Origin: Pseudomonadota bacterium
GTDB taxonomy: Bacteria > Pseudomonadota > Gammaproteobacteria > Burkholderiales > Eutrophovitaceae
Reading direction: 5' to 3'
DNA length: 64,000 nt
Assembly (NCBI GenBank): GCA_027624715.1
Contig: JAQBTV010000002.1
Location: 58,636-122,635 of the forward strand
The notes under the pieces are model-generated. The model saw only the letters and a program-made list of their open reading frames with translations, ran no database searches and was not told the origin of the DNA. A program made the position numbers and the translations under genes. This document shows, piece by piece, positions 52,490 to 61,346 of this stretch; positions within the stretch are counted from its first letter, which is position 1; every line of letters starts with the position of its first letter.

Positions 52490-53707
52490 ATGGAGCGAGT
52501 TTTCAATAAGTCACGGCTAATACTTTGGAGTTCGGTTGCTCTGGTATTTGTACTTCTGCCCATTGTGTTTCACGGCGGATTTGCGCTGTCCATACTGTCC
52601 CAATTGGGTATTGCCATAATTTTCTCACTCTCGTACAACATGTTGCTTGGGCAAACAGGGCTGCTGTCGTTTGGTCATGCAGTCTATTTTGGTCTCGGTG
52701 CTTTCATGACGGCACACGCCATCAATTTTGTTGAGGCGGGGGTCTTTGGTTTACCTATTTCACTTATGCCGCTCCTGGGTGGTTTGACAGGATTAGTCTT
52801 TAGTTTGCTTTTGGGTTTTGTAACGACGCGTAGGCCAGGAACGCCATTTGCCATGATTTCACTGGGTATTGCTGAAATGGTTGCCGCCAGTGCGTTGATG
52901 TTCACAACTTTCTTCGGAGGGGAGGGTGGCATCGTCACGAATAGAACTGCGGGTGGTGCTGTTTGGGGAATTTCTTATGGACCTCAAATCCAGGTGTACT
53001 ACCTTATTGCATTGTGGTGTTTTATTTCGATGGCATTAATGTTTGCTATCACGCGTACGCCTTTGGGTCGAATTGCAAATGCTGTTCGGGATAATCCTGA
53101 GCGTGCCCAGTTTGTGGGTTATAACCCTACTCGGGTCAGGTGGATCATGATGAGTCTTGCAGGTTTTTTTGCAGGAATTGGTGGCGCGCTTTTAACGATT
53201 AACTATGAAATTATTACAGCTGAGTCCTTAGGACTGATGGCCTCTGGAAATGTTGTGCTGATGGCGTTCATTGGTGGCATCGGTCAATTTTGGGGGCCCA
53301 TTATCGGTGCGGTGTTAGTGACTTTTCTGCAATCTGTTCTATCTAATTTCACCGAGGCTTGGTTGTTGTATTTCGGGCTTCTTTTTCTAATGATTATTCT
53401 GTTTTCGCCGGGTGGAATATCGAGCCTCATCACGATTCATGCCCCTGTGTGGCGTGCGGGTGTCATGAAACGACTCATGCCTTCATACCTATTCGCTCTG
53501 TGTGCTGGTGGAGCCACCTTAATGGGCATTATCGGAGTGATTGAGTTGTTATATCGAGGGACGTCTTTAGTTGGACCGTATATTGCAGGTAGTTGGATCA
53601 TTGTGGGGTTACTCCTTTTGGTTGGGGTATTCCTCCTGAGGCATGCAATTAGATCAGTTGACCGGGTGTGGGAGGATTTAACTCCAGAGTTGGCGAGATG
53701 GAACTAG
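52490..53707 (+). CDS. livM: Branched-chain amino acid-type ABC permease (LivM-like)
   Basis: 405 residues from ATG 52490, immediately after the livH stop; the frame upstream to 52460 overlaps livH. Typical segments: SYNMLLGQTGLLSFGHAVYF, FGGEGGIVTNRT and AFIGGIGQFWGPIIGA. The C terminus has two extra hydrophobic segments (YLFALCAGGATLMGIIGVIE and GSWIIVGLLLLVGVFLL) beyond the usual LivM end, about 80 residues that I do not recognise as part of the standard fold. Confidence 0.89.
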   Translation: MERVFNKSRLILWSSVALVFVLLPIVFHGGFALSILSQLGIAIIFSLSYNMLLGQTGLLSFGHAVYFGLGAFMTAHAINFVEAGVFGLPISLMPLLGGLTGLVFSLLLGFVTTRRPGTPFAMISLGIAEMVAASALMFTTFFGGEGGIVTNRTAGGAVWGISYGPQIQVYYLIALWCFISMALMFAITRTPLGRIANAVRDNPERAQFVGYNPTRVRWIMMSLAGFFAGIGGALLTINYEIITAESLGLMASGNVVLMAFIGGIGQFWGPIIGAVLVTFLQSVLSNFTEAWLLYFGLLFLMIILFSPGGISSLITIHAPVWRAGVMKRLMPSYLFALCAGGATLMGIIGVIELLYRGTSLVGPYIAGSWIIVGLLLLVGVFLLRHAIRSVDRVWEDLTPELARWN

Positions 53708-53715
53708 GTGAAAGA

Positions 53716-54489
53716 ATGAATCGACATGCGCTAGCTTTGGTTGATGTCCGGAAAAGATTTGGTCAAACTGAAATCATCAATGGGATCAACCTCGAGATTG
53801 TCGCTGGTGAGCGACATGCGTTAATTGGCCCTAATGGGGCTGGTAAGTCGACCTTATTCAATCTTATAAGCGGGCGATTCCCTGTATCTTCGGGTTCAAT
53901 AGCCTTAAATGGGGCTGATATTACGAATAGAGAAGCGCAAGTGATTAATCGCTTGGGGCTTTCTCGAAGTTTTCAAATCACCAACATATTTCCAAAACTC
54001 TCGGTATTTGAGAATTTAAGGTGTTCGGTACTCTGGGTATTAGGGCATCGCTATTCATTTTTGCGAAGGGTTTCTGCACTTCGTGACGTTAAGGAAAGTG
54101 CGGAGCGTACCCTAGAGATGATTGGTTTAGAGAATCGTCGAGAAAAGATGGCTGGAGAGCTGACGTATGCGGAACAAAGAGCCCTTGAAATAGGAATCAC
54201 GATTGCATCGGGCGCCAACGTTATTTTGTTGGACGAGCCCACGGCTGGTATGAGTCGTTCGGAATCCGACATTGCCGTTCAATTGATTTCGCGGGTGACT
54301 GAAGGGAAAACCTTGCTCATGGTCGAGCATGACATGGGAGTCGTTTTCGATCTTGCTGACCGGATATCGGTCCTCGTCTATGGTGAGGTGATTGCGAGTG
54401 GGACGCCGGCTGAAATAAGAATGAGTAAGAAAGTTCAGGAAGCGTATTTGGGCATACCGATCGACGGAGACAAGAAGGAATTCGTATGA
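53716..54489 (+). CDS. livG: Branched-chain amino acid-type ABC ATP-binding protein (LivG-like)
   Basis: 257 residues from ATG 53716, with AGGTGA 5 nt upstream; an earlier ATG at 53698 overlaps livM. Walker A LIGPNGAGKSTLFNLISG is intact. The signature region is LTYAEQRALEIGITIASG (degenerate, as usual in LivG), Walker B is VILLDEPTAGMS and the switch histidine is in MVEHDMGVVFDLADR. Overlaps livF by 4 nt (ATGA), so the two ATPases are coupled. Confidence 0.92.
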   Translation: MNRHALALVDVRKRFGQTEIINGINLEIVAGERHALIGPNGAGKSTLFNLISGRFPVSSGSIALNGADITNREAQVINRLGLSRSFQITNIFPKLSVFENLRCSVLWVLGHRYSFLRRVSALRDVKESAERTLEMIGLENRREKMAGELTYAEQRALEIGITIASGANVILLDEPTAGMSRSESDIAVQLISRVTEGKTLLMVEHDMGVVFDLADRISVLVYGEVIASGTPAEIRMSKKVQEAYLGIPIDGDKKEFV

Positions 54490-55193
54490 CGGAAATCATG
54501 CTTCGAGTGTCCGATCTGCATGCTTACTATGGTAAGAGTCACGTGCTACAAGGAGTCGATTTGCATGTTCGATCGGGAGAAATAGTCAGTCTCCTTGGGC
54601 GAAATGGGGTCGGTCGGTCGACAACAGTTAAAGCAATCATGGGGCAGGTTGAACATACCGGTGAAATTAACTTTCAGAATCAATCTTTATCTGGATTGCG
54701 AAGCTATGAAATCGCGCGCAGAGGATTGGGATACGTTCCAGAGAATAGAGACATATTCCCGACGTTAACTGTGCGCCAAAACTTATTGCTCGGTCTCAAA
54801 TCTGACCAAAAAGAATCACGGTGGTCAGAAGAAGAGATGTACGTTTTGTTTCCCAGTCTCAAAGAGCGATTACATGCTCCGGCTGGCGTCTTGTCTGGCG
54901 GTGAGCAACAAATGCTCACGCTGTGCCGAACCTTAATGGGAAATCCAGAGTTAGTCATGATTGATGAGCCGACTGAAGGCCTTGCACCGAAGATTGTAGA
55001 ACAAATGGCGACCTTATTTGAAGAAATCTCAAAGCGAGGAGTGTCTATTTTATTCGTGGAACAAAAGCTCACGATCGCGTTGAGAATTTCTCAAAGGCTA
55101 TATGTCATGGGCCATGGTCAAATTGTTTTTGAGGGTTCTCCCGCAGATCTTCAAGCTGATGAGTCTGTACGTAAGGAGTGGCTAGAGGTTTAG
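54486..55193 (+). CDS. livF: Branched-chain amino acid-type ABC ATP-binding protein (LivF-like) with altered Walker A
   Basis: 235 residues, a normal LivF length. Signature VLSGGEQQMLTLCRTLMG and Walker B LVMIDEPTEGLAPK are normal. Walker A reads LLGRNGVGRSTTVKAIMG: residue 44 is Arg (CGG) where essentially all ABC ATPases have the phosphate-binding Lys. A Lys-to-Arg change at this position usually abolishes or strongly lowers ATP hydrolysis. Together with the dead binding-protein gene this suggests the transporter is decaying, or that LivG alone powers a residual activity. Confidence 0.9.
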   Translation: MTEIMLRVSDLHAYYGKSHVLQGVDLHVRSGEIVSLLGRNGVGRSTTVKAIMGQVEHTGEINFQNQSLSGLRSYEIARRGLGYVPENRDIFPTLTVRQNLLLGLKSDQKESRWSEEEMYVLFPSLKERLHAPAGVLSGGEQQMLTLCRTLMGNPELVMIDEPTEGLAPKIVEQMATLFEEISKRGVSILFVEQKLTIALRISQRLYVMGHGQIVFEGSPADLQADESVRKEWLEV

Positions 55194-55253
55194 TCTAAAG
55201 TGTAACCTGTGCCTCTAAATTGGCGAGCCCGGTAATTAATTAGGGGAATATTT

Positions 55254-57359
55254 ATGTCAGAAGTGGTTAGCTATGAAGTACGCGGATCAATTGGTTTGAT
55301 TCAAATCGATAATCCACCTGTTAATGCATTGTCCGTCAATAAGGGTGTGCTCCAGAGGTTACTAGATGCCATCAAGTCTGGAGATCATGATCCTCGAGTC
55401 AACGCTTTTTTAATGATTGGTGGTGGCAAAAATTTTTCGGGTGGTGCGGATATATCTGAATTTGGAAAACCTACAGTACCGGGGATGGCAACGTTAACCG
55501 ATTTGTTGGCGTACATGGATACGGTTACCAAACCCATTGTGTCGGCTTTGTCGGGACCTACAATGGGCGGTGGATTTGAGCTTGCACTGACCTGTCATTA
55601 TCGTTTAGCCAGCGCCACTACCGTTATCGCGTTACCTGAAGTCAAGCTGGGTATTTTGCCGGGTGCGGGTGGGACACAAAGGCTTCCAAGAATGATTGGG
55701 GCCGAGCGTGCGTTGGAGGTAATGACGACAGGTGATTTGATGTCCGTTGATGAGGCCAAGTCGCTGGGGATTGTTGACGAACTCATTGAGGGTGACTTGC
55801 TTGAGGGTGCGTTGCAATGGCTTAAACGTGCTTTGCGTGCTGGATTGGCCGTAGCAAGGGTCAGCCAACGTTCTGTAGAAACATCCATTGATGCTAAACT
55901 TTTTATTACTCAAGCCCGAGAAACAGCGCAAAAAAAATGGCGCGGATATCCTGCACCACTTGGCATCGTTGAGTGTGTTGAAGCAGCCATAACTAAGCCT
56001 TTCAGAGAGGGTTTACAGATTGAGCGTAAGAATATCGAACAATTGATGTCGACAAACGAGTCAAAATCATTGAGGCATTTATTTTTCGCGGAGAGGCAAG
56101 CCAATAAAGTAGATGGCCTTTCAAAGGAGATTGAAGTGTCTTCAGTGCAAACGGTTGCTGTGATTGGTGCTGGAATGATGGGCGCTGGTATCGCGATGAA
56201 TTTTCTGAATGTAGGTCTTCCAGTACTCATTCTAGACACAAACGAAGATACCCTCCAAAAAGGGATTGATACGATCAAGAGAAATTATCTAGCAACTGTC
56301 GAGAAAGGCCGACTCAGTGCTGAGGACCGTGATCAGCGCGTGGCGCTATTGAGTGGCAGCACACAACTCTCCGCTGTTTCTGAAGCTGATTTGGTGATTG
56401 AGGCGGTGTATGAGGAGATGGAAGTTAAGAAAGCAATCTTTCGTGAGTTGGATGCTATTTTGAAGCCTACGGCGATTCTTGCTACAAATACTTCAACTTT
56501 GGACATCAATCAAATTGCTGGGGTCACGCAACGGCCAGAGCAGGTTATCGGTTTGCATTTTTTTAGTCCGGCTAATGTCATGCGTTTGTTGGAGGTGGTT
56601 AGAGCAGATAGAACTTCTCCCAAAGTGATTGCGACGTCAATGCAGATCGCTAAGAACATTAAAAAAATTCCTGTCTGCGTCGGTGTGTGTGATGGTTTTG
56701 TTGGGAACCGTATGATTCATACGTACTTAAGAGAGGCTGAGTATTTAATTGAAGAGGGTGCGTTGCCGCAAGAAGTAGATCAGGCCATTGAGTCTTTTGG
56801 GTTTGCAATGGGGCCTTTTCGAATGAGTGATTTAGCCGGCTTAGATATTGGGTGGGCTATTCGCAAAAGAAAACAAGCTGAAGGCGCAATGAGTAAGCGG
56901 TATGTGACAATACCTGATCGTATTTGTGAGCTCGGTTGGTTTGGTCAAAAAACTGGTCGTGGATATTACACGTATGAGTCTGGAAGTCGGGTGCCACAGG
57001 TTAATCCCGAGGCTGCCACAATTATTGAGGCTGCCTCGCGCGAAAAAGGGATTGAACGTCGAACGATAGAGGCTTTTGAAATTGTCGAACGACTCATGTT
57101 TGCCTTGATCAATGAAGGCGCTGATATTTTGGCAGAGGGCGTCGCCCAAAGGGCCTCAGACATTGATGTGATCTATGCTTTCGGCTATGGCTTTCCTCGC
57201 TATCGAGGTGGGCCGATGTTCTATGCAGATACGATCGGATTGTCTGCAGTTGTTGACGGAATTCAACGCTATTCAAGTCAAGCATTGGGAGATCATTGGA
57301 AGGTCTCGACGTACTTAACGAAACTGGTGGATGAAAGCCGAACGTTCGGGTCGATTTAA
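55254..57359 (+). CDS. Bifunctional enoyl-CoA hydratase / 3-hydroxyacyl-CoA dehydrogenase (FadJ/FadB-like)
   Basis: 701 residues with the two-part beta-oxidation layout. N-terminal crotonase domain (about 1-190) with NFSGGADISEFG for the oxyanion hole and LPEVKLGILPGAGGTQRLP. The dehydrogenase domain starts near 300 with VAVIGAGMMGAGIAMNFL, continues with IGLHFFSPANVMRLLEVV carrying the catalytic His, and DGFVGNRMIHTYLREAEYL. The C-terminal repeat has AFGYGFPRYRGGPMFYAD. It follows livF by 60 nt and is 27 nt upstream of a thiolase, so hydration, oxidation and cleavage are encoded together. Confidence 0.94.
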   Translation: MSEVVSYEVRGSIGLIQIDNPPVNALSVNKGVLQRLLDAIKSGDHDPRVNAFLMIGGGKNFSGGADISEFGKPTVPGMATLTDLLAYMDTVTKPIVSALSGPTMGGGFELALTCHYRLASATTVIALPEVKLGILPGAGGTQRLPRMIGAERALEVMTTGDLMSVDEAKSLGIVDELIEGDLLEGALQWLKRALRAGLAVARVSQRSVETSIDAKLFITQARETAQKKWRGYPAPLGIVECVEAAITKPFREGLQIERKNIEQLMSTNESKSLRHLFFAERQANKVDGLSKEIEVSSVQTVAVIGAGMMGAGIAMNFLNVGLPVLILDTNEDTLQKGIDTIKRNYLATVEKGRLSAEDRDQRVALLSGSTQLSAVSEADLVIEAVYEEMEVKKAIFRELDAILKPTAILATNTSTLDINQIAGVTQRPEQVIGLHFFSPANVMRLLEVVRADRTSPKVIATSMQIAKNIKKIPVCVGVCDGFVGNRMIHTYLREAEYLIEEGALPQEVDQAIESFGFAMGPFRMSDLAGLDIGWAIRKRKQAEGAMSKRYVTIPDRICELGWFGQKTGRGYYTYESGSRVPQVNPEAATIIEAASREKGIERRTIEAFEIVERLMFALINEGADILAEGVAQRASDIDVIYAFGYGFPRYRGGPMFYADTIGLSAVVDGIQRYSSQALGDHWKVSTYLTKLVDESRTFGSI

Positions 57360-57386
57360 TTTTAATTTTTTTAGGAGCAATAGAGA

Positions 57387-58565
57387 ATGGATGCAGTCAT
57401 TGTTGATACAGCGCGAACGCCACTGTGTAAAAGTTGGAAAGGTGCGATGAATATGACGCATGGGGCGAGTCTTGGTGCACATGTGGTCAAAGCAGTGGTT
57501 GAGCGTTCGCAAATTGATCCACAGGAAGTGGAGGATGTTTTGATGGGTTGCGCAAGTCCTGAAGGTGCGACCGGACAAAATATTGCTCGGCAAATCGCGA
57601 TTAGGGCAGGGTTGCCGGTGACTGTGTCAGGCTTGACCGTGAATCGATTTTGTTCGTCTGGGCTTCAGACCGTTGCGCTTGCTAGCCAGCGCCTCCTGGC
57701 AGGGGAAGATGGGATCTATGTCGCCGGCGGCGTTGAGTCAATATCATGTGTTCAAAATCAAATGAATACCTCTTTTATAGAAGACCCATGGTTGCATGAG
57801 AAGAAGCCTGAGATTTACTGGCCTATGCTGCAAACGGCAGAGACCGTTGCAAAGCGTTATCAAATCTCTCGAGAAGTGCAAGATCGATACGGTGCAGAAA
57901 GTCAAAATAGGGCTGAGCGAGCAGTTAAAGCTGGCTTGCTCTCGGAGGAGATCGTTCCCATTACAACAACTATGAAAGTGGTTGATAAAGATACTGGTCA
58001 GGAACAAATGAGGGAGGTGACCACCTCAAAGGATGAAGGGATTCGCCCTGGAACAACGTATGAGGCGGTTTCTCAAATTAGACCTGCGCTGGAAGGTGGA
58101 GTGATTTCTGCGGGGAATGCCAGTCAATTTTCTGACGGCGCTTCAGCGCAATTGATCATGAGTGATCGAGCTGCGGCTTTGCGTGGTCTCAAACCATTGG
58201 GTGTTTTTAGAGGGTTTGCAGTCGCTGGATTAGAGCCTGATGAAATGGGCATTGGTCCCGTTTACGCAGTGCCCAAATTGTTAAAGCGCAGTGGACTCAA
58301 AGTTGATGATATTGATTTGTGGGAACTCAATGAGGCATTCGCTGTTCAGGTCATATATTGTAGAGATCGCCTGGGTATTCCAAACGAACGACTTAACGTT
58401 AATGGAGGTGCTATTGCGATGGGGCACCCTTATGGAGTGAGTGGTAGCCGTTTGGTCGGCCATGCACTTTTGGAAGGACGAAGACGCAATGCTAAATGGG
58501 TTGTCGTTACGATGTGCATTGGCGGAGGAATGGGGGCCGCAGGGTTGTTTGAGGTGGTGCATTAA
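57387..58565 (+). CDS. Acetyl-CoA acyltransferase (thiolase)
   Basis: 392 residues. The acyl-carrying cysteine is in [17 protein letters not shown] near 91; [18 protein letters not shown] holds the catalytic histidine near 348 and [15 protein letters not shown] the second cysteine near 379. The segment [14 protein letters not shown] is also conserved. Probably a degradative 3-ketoacyl-CoA thiolase because it directly follows the FadJ-like gene. Confidence 0.94.
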   Translation: MDAVIVDTARTPLCKSWKGAMNMTHGASLGAHVVKAVVERSQIDPQEVEDVLMGCASPEGATGQNIARQIAIRAGLPVTVSGLTVNRFCSSGLQTVALASQRLLAGEDGIYVAGGVESISCVQNQMNTSFIEDPWLHEKKPEIYWPMLQTAETVAKRYQISREVQDRYGAESQNRAERAVKAGLLSEEIVPITTTMKVVDKDTGQEQMREVTTSKDEGIRPGTTYEAVSQIRPALEGGVISAGNASQFSDGASAQLIMSDRAAALRGLKPLGVFRGFAVAGLEPDEMGIGPVYAVPKLLKRSGLKVDDIDLWELNEAFAVQVIYCRDRLGIPNERLNVNGGAIAMGHPYGVSGSRLVGHALLEGRRRNAKWVVVTMCIGGGMGAAGLFEVVH

Positions 58566-58630
58566 ACCGAGGTCTTCATGTGTTCGTATATCGAAGAAGA
58601 GTTAACCATTAACGAGATGAAGAGGTTGCA

Positions 58631-59407
58631 ATGAGCTTGAAGGATTTGCAAAATTTGGACGGGAAAGTCGCCCTGATTACTGGTGGATCGCGAGGTCTTG
58701 GTCTGCAAATGGCTGAAGTGCTTGGAGAGTTGGGCGCGCAGGTGGTGATTACGGCTCGTAAGGCGGGAGAATTAGAAGAGGCCGCAGCTACGCTAACTAA
58801 GCAATCGGTAAAAGTTGAAACGGTGGTCAACGATTTGCAGAATACGGATTCGGTCCAGCCGATGGTTGAGGGTGTTCTAGCGCGCCACGGTCAAATTGAT
58901 GTCCTCATTAACAATGCGGGTGCGGCTTGGGGCGCGAATGCGGAGGACCACCCGTTAGATGCATGGTACAAGGTGATTAACCTTAACCTTACAGCGCCCT
59001 TTTTATTGAGCCAAATTGTTGGGAAGTTATCAATGATTCCTCGGCGGTATGGGAAGATTATTAACATTGCGTCGATTGCGGGATTTGTTGGTACTGAACC
59101 GGGCTTTATGCCAACGATTGCGTACAACTCGAGTAAGGGCGGGATTGTTAATTTCACGCGCTCTCTCGCTGTCGAATGGGCGCAATACAACATCACGGTG
59201 AATGCGATAGCGCCAGGTGTTTTTCCCTCCAAAATGTCAGAAGGCATGATCGCCCGAGGAAGTGAGCATATTCTGAAGCAAACGCCAATGAGAAAGCTTG
59301 GTGGCAGTGAGGACCTTAAAGGTTTGACTGCGTTGCTTGCGACCGATTCCTCTGCATTTATGACGGGGCAAATTGTTGCCGTAGATGGTGGATATTTAGC
59401 GGTTTAA
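58631..59407 (+). CDS. Short-chain dehydrogenase/reductase
   Basis: 258 residues with intact motifs: TGGSRGLGLQMAEVLGELGA, NNAG near 97, the serine in INIASIAGFVG and YNSSK near 165; SGEDL-type C terminus with TGQIVAVDGGY. Resembles 3-oxoacyl reductases and related dehydrogenases in acyl-CoA catabolic clusters. Lies 65 nt after the thiolase and 23 nt before the thioesterase, in the same operon. Confidence 0.9.
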   Translation: MSLKDLQNLDGKVALITGGSRGLGLQMAEVLGELGAQVVITARKAGELEEAAATLTKQSVKVETVVNDLQNTDSVQPMVEGVLARHGQIDVLINNAGAAWGANAEDHPLDAWYKVINLNLTAPFLLSQIVGKLSMIPRRYGKIINIASIAGFVGTEPGFMPTIAYNSSKGGIVNFTRSLAVEWAQYNITVNAIAPGVFPSKMSEGMIARGSEHILKQTPMRKLGGSEDLKGLTALLATDSSAFMTGQIVAVDGGYLAV

Positions 59408-59430
59408 CTATCTCTTCTTTTATTCAATAA

Positions 59431-59862
59431 ATGGTTCATCCATCAATACAAAGTAGTAATAACGCTACAGGCATTGATATTTACATCCCTTTTGCTGAGT
59501 ATTTGGGTGTGCGTGCCCATCGACAGGAAAATGGCGAAGTGGAAATTGCATTAGCTCTTAGAAAAGAGCATCATAATTCCTGGGGCGTAGCGCATGGGGG
59601 AGTGATATTGAGCGTGCTGGATATGGTGATGGGCTTGAGTGCTAAGTCTATAGATGAGCTGGCCTTGGGTGCAATCACGATTGAGATAAAAACGAATTTC
59701 CTTCAAACAGTTACGAAAAATTTGCGGGCAAAAGCTAAAGCGACACGTATGGGTCGAAAATTGATTTTTGTTGAAGGGGAATTATTCAATGAGAATGGGG
59801 AGTTAGCAGCTAAAGCAAGTGGGACATTCAAACTCAAGTATCCGAAAGAAAAAATAATATGA
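59431..59862 (+). CDS. PaaI-type hotdog thioesterase
   Basis: 143 residues. The helix HHNSWGVAHGGVILSVLDMVMG is the characteristic PaaI/YdiI-type segment, with the HGG turn and a following Asp as catalytic candidate. AITIEIKTNFLQTV and KATRMGRKLIFVEGELF are further typical strands. It would release CoA from small acyl or aryl thioesters and so relieve CoA trapping. Its stop overlaps the esterase start by 4 nt. Confidence 0.88.
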   Translation: MVHPSIQSSNNATGIDIYIPFAEYLGVRAHRQENGEVEIALALRKEHHNSWGVAHGGVILSVLDMVMGLSAKSIDELALGAITIEIKTNFLQTVTKNLRAKAKATRMGRKLIFVEGELFNENGELAAKASGTFKLKYPKEKII

Positions 59863-60803
59863 CCCTAGATACGCAAGCAAGAAATTTGTTAGATGCTGTT
59901 AAAGCTTTGGGTGCGCCAGAAATGTGGCAGCTCACGCCTGACGTTGCCCGAGTGGAATACTTGAGACGGACAGCAAAGACGAAAGCCGACGTGGACATTT
60001 TTAAGGTTGAAGATCGTCAAATCCCTGGCCCCTTGGGACCGATTGGTATCAGAATTTATAGCCCCCGATCCGCGCAAACTGGTGAACTTTTGCCCGTTTT
60101 AGTGTGGTATCACGGTGGAGGGTTCGTCATTGGTGATTTAGATTCTCATGACGCCGCATGTCGTGCGTTAGCCAACCAGGCGGATTGTATTGTCGTTGCT
60201 GTTGATTATCGATTGGCGCCTGAGCATAAGTTTCCCGCGGCGGTGATTGATTGCGAAGCCGCATTGATTTGGGTGGCGGAGCATGCGACGGAATTTGGAG
60301 GCGATAAAGATAGCTTGGCTGTGGGCGGTGACAGTGCGGGTGGTAACTTGGCAGCCGCAGTCACGTTACTTGCTCGCGACAAAAGAGGCCCACACGTATG
60401 TTTTCAATTATTAATTTATCCGTGCGTTGCGGCTGAGCCAGAAACGCGATCGCATTACCAGTTTGCTGAGGGGTACTTGCTGACACGAAAGACAATCACT
60501 TGGTTTTATCAGCAATATTTACGCACATCAAAAGATACGCGTGATCCACGGTACGCTCCGTTGGAGGCGGATGATTTGTCCGCGCTCCCACCGGCTTTAA
60601 TTATTGTGGCTGGATATGATCCACTTAGAGACGAAGGTGTAGACTTTGCGCGTGCACTCATAGAGGCTGGAAATCAGGTGCGCCTATCGAACTACGAGGG
60701 CATGATTCATGGCTTTTATCTCATGGGTGGTGTCATCGATCAAGCGGCTGAGGCGATAGAGGAGTCGGCCTGGCAACTGAAAATGGCCTTCCAAAAATCC
60801 TAG
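59859..60803 (+). CDS. Alpha/beta hydrolase, hormone-sensitive-lipase family esterase
   Basis: 314 residues. The HGGG oxyanion motif is in VWYHGGGFVIGDLDSHD near 85, the nucleophile in VGGDSAGGNLAAAV near 157, the aspartate in AGYDPLRDEG near 252 and the histidine in GMIHGFYLM near 285. This is family IV esterase architecture, acting on short-chain or aromatic esters. Last gene of the plus-strand catabolic operon; 46 nt further on the convergent minus-strand genes begin. Confidence 0.92.
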   Translation: MTLDTQARNLLDAVKALGAPEMWQLTPDVARVEYLRRTAKTKADVDIFKVEDRQIPGPLGPIGIRIYSPRSAQTGELLPVLVWYHGGGFVIGDLDSHDAACRALANQADCIVVAVDYRLAPEHKFPAAVIDCEAALIWVAEHATEFGGDKDSLAVGGDSAGGNLAAAVTLLARDKRGPHVCFQLLIYPCVAAEPETRSHYQFAEGYLLTRKTITWFYQQYLRTSKDTRDPRYAPLEADDLSALPPALIIVAGYDPLRDEGVDFARALIEAGNQVRLSNYEGMIHGFYLMGGVIDQAAEAIEESAWQLKMAFQKS

Positions 60804-60849
60804 TACGTATCGAGTGCACTTTGATAATGAAAGTTATTAAATGAGCGCA

Positions 60850-61335
60850 TTAAAATTGAGTATCGAGGATTTTTGACTCATTGAAATTTTCGTGAAGAAA
60901 CGATTTCATGTGTTGTCGAAAAGGTTTACCGCCCAGCCATGTGAAAATAGCGACCAGCACACAAAAGCCTGAAAACTGCAATTCAAAAAGGATGCGAGGG
61001 TCAGAGATAAGTACTTGTACGGTAGGATCTTGTGTGTAGATGCGTAGCATGTTGAGTAACGAGGCCCCTATGAAACCTGCGAACAAACCAATAGCGAGTA
61101 AGTGGAATCTAAAATAGCCCTCAAGCGTCGTTCCATGTTCATTTTCGATAATGTTCCCGATGAAAATGGGGATAAACCCATTTAATATTGGCGGTGCATT
61201 CTTACGACTAAGCTTCAGTCTTCCAGACTCGATCATCTCTGTTTTTATATCAACGTACCTCTTCGCAGACTGCTCAATCTGTTCTTGAATATTTTGTTGT
61301 GATGCCGAGGATCTTAATGTTAATCGTTGGAACAT
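60850..61335 (-). CDS. Unrecognised membrane protein
   Basis: 161 residues, not recognised. The first 60 residues are polar and partly helical (QQNIQEQIEQSAKRYVDIK), then two hydrophobic segments occur near 77-97 (HLLAIGLFAGFIGASLLNML) and 120-138 (FSGFCVLVAIFTWLGG). The C terminus is charged. It begins 11 nt after the BT1-like transporter ends and must be cotranscribed with it. Function unknown. Confidence 0.6.
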   Translation of the reverse strand: MFQRLTLRSSASQQNIQEQIEQSAKRYVDIKTEMIESGRLKLSRKNAPPILNGFIPIFIGNIIENEHGTTLEGYFRFHLLAIGLFAGFIGASLLNMLRIYTQDPTVQVLISDPRILFELQFSGFCVLVAIFTWLGGKPFRQHMKSFLHENFNESKILDTQF

Positions 61336-61346
61336 AGTCGACTTAA

